64,000 bases of DNA from Aricia agestis (Eukaryota > Arthropoda > Insecta > Lepidoptera > Lycaenidae), in contig NC_056425.1 in the NCBI RefSeq assembly GCF_905147365.1, forward strand, positions 13,853,001-13,917,000, read 5' to 3'. The DNA is not shown here. The first letter of the stretch is position 1. The text below holds more notes on this DNA, generated by a model, which searched no databases, was not told where the DNA came from, and saw only the letters and a list, made by a program, of their open reading frames with translations.

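Noticed and set aside
61022..64000. Search for prickle LIM exons
   Set aside because: No frame with the LIM Cys/His spacing and splice sites was found; they are presumed beyond the window.

Overview
The window is nuclear DNA from an insect, most probably a moth or butterfly. It is AT-rich, its genes have introns, and it is packed with repeats typical of Lepidoptera: tRNA-headed SINEs, short rolling-circle (Helitron-like) elements ending CTAG, foldback MITEs, and the repeat with GGTTCCGT-type ends and CTGTCTGT tracts. The species cannot be named from sequence alone.

Layout. One large host gene, prickle (planar cell polarity), runs left to right across almost the whole window and leaves at the right edge. 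Its first coding exon here (3172-3920) encodes an N-terminus of the Spiny-legs type. It joins in phase, across a 43.8 kb intron, to a proline-rich exon (47705-48014). Two PET-domain exons follow (60126-60239 and 60893-61021). The LIM domains must lie beyond 64000. Intron 1 (3921-47704) holds almost only repeats, plus one intact tRNA-Trp(CCA) gene (35492-35563). It also holds a retroposed fragment on the minus strand (20749-22578) whose 5' end encodes motifs V and VI of a superfamily 1 helicase from a positive-strand RNA virus. That makes it an endogenous viral element.

Intron 2 of prickle (48015-60125) holds two complete paralogous genes on the opposite strand. Each has six exons and encodes a secreted two-domain C-type lectin of the immulectin kind: lectin 1 at 49174-51122 (305 residues) and lectin 2 at 52732-55849 (304 residues). 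Exon lengths are identical except exon 1, and every intron is phase 1. Lectin 1 has a perfect kappaB-type site 125 bp upstream of its ATG. Lectin 2 has TG instead of AG at the exon 3 acceptor and QPE instead of QPD in its second domain. Intron 4 of lectin 2 also carries an antisense copy of its own last exon, enclosed by 52-bp terminal inverted repeats, which looks like a MITE that captured an exon.

Repeats show clear layering. A 1626-bp Helitron sits cleanly inside a SINE. A hAT element with a perfect 8-bp duplication holds a Helitron-like and a mariner-like insert. Three 147-150 bp mini-Helitrons stand head to tail. A SINE sits inside a MITE. One SINE family (about 330 bp, with an internal CCCTTCCC-type variable tract) has about 11 copies, mostly on the minus strand, and a tRNA-headed SINE has six copies, all on the plus strand. 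Most other open frames are repeat-derived or shadows.
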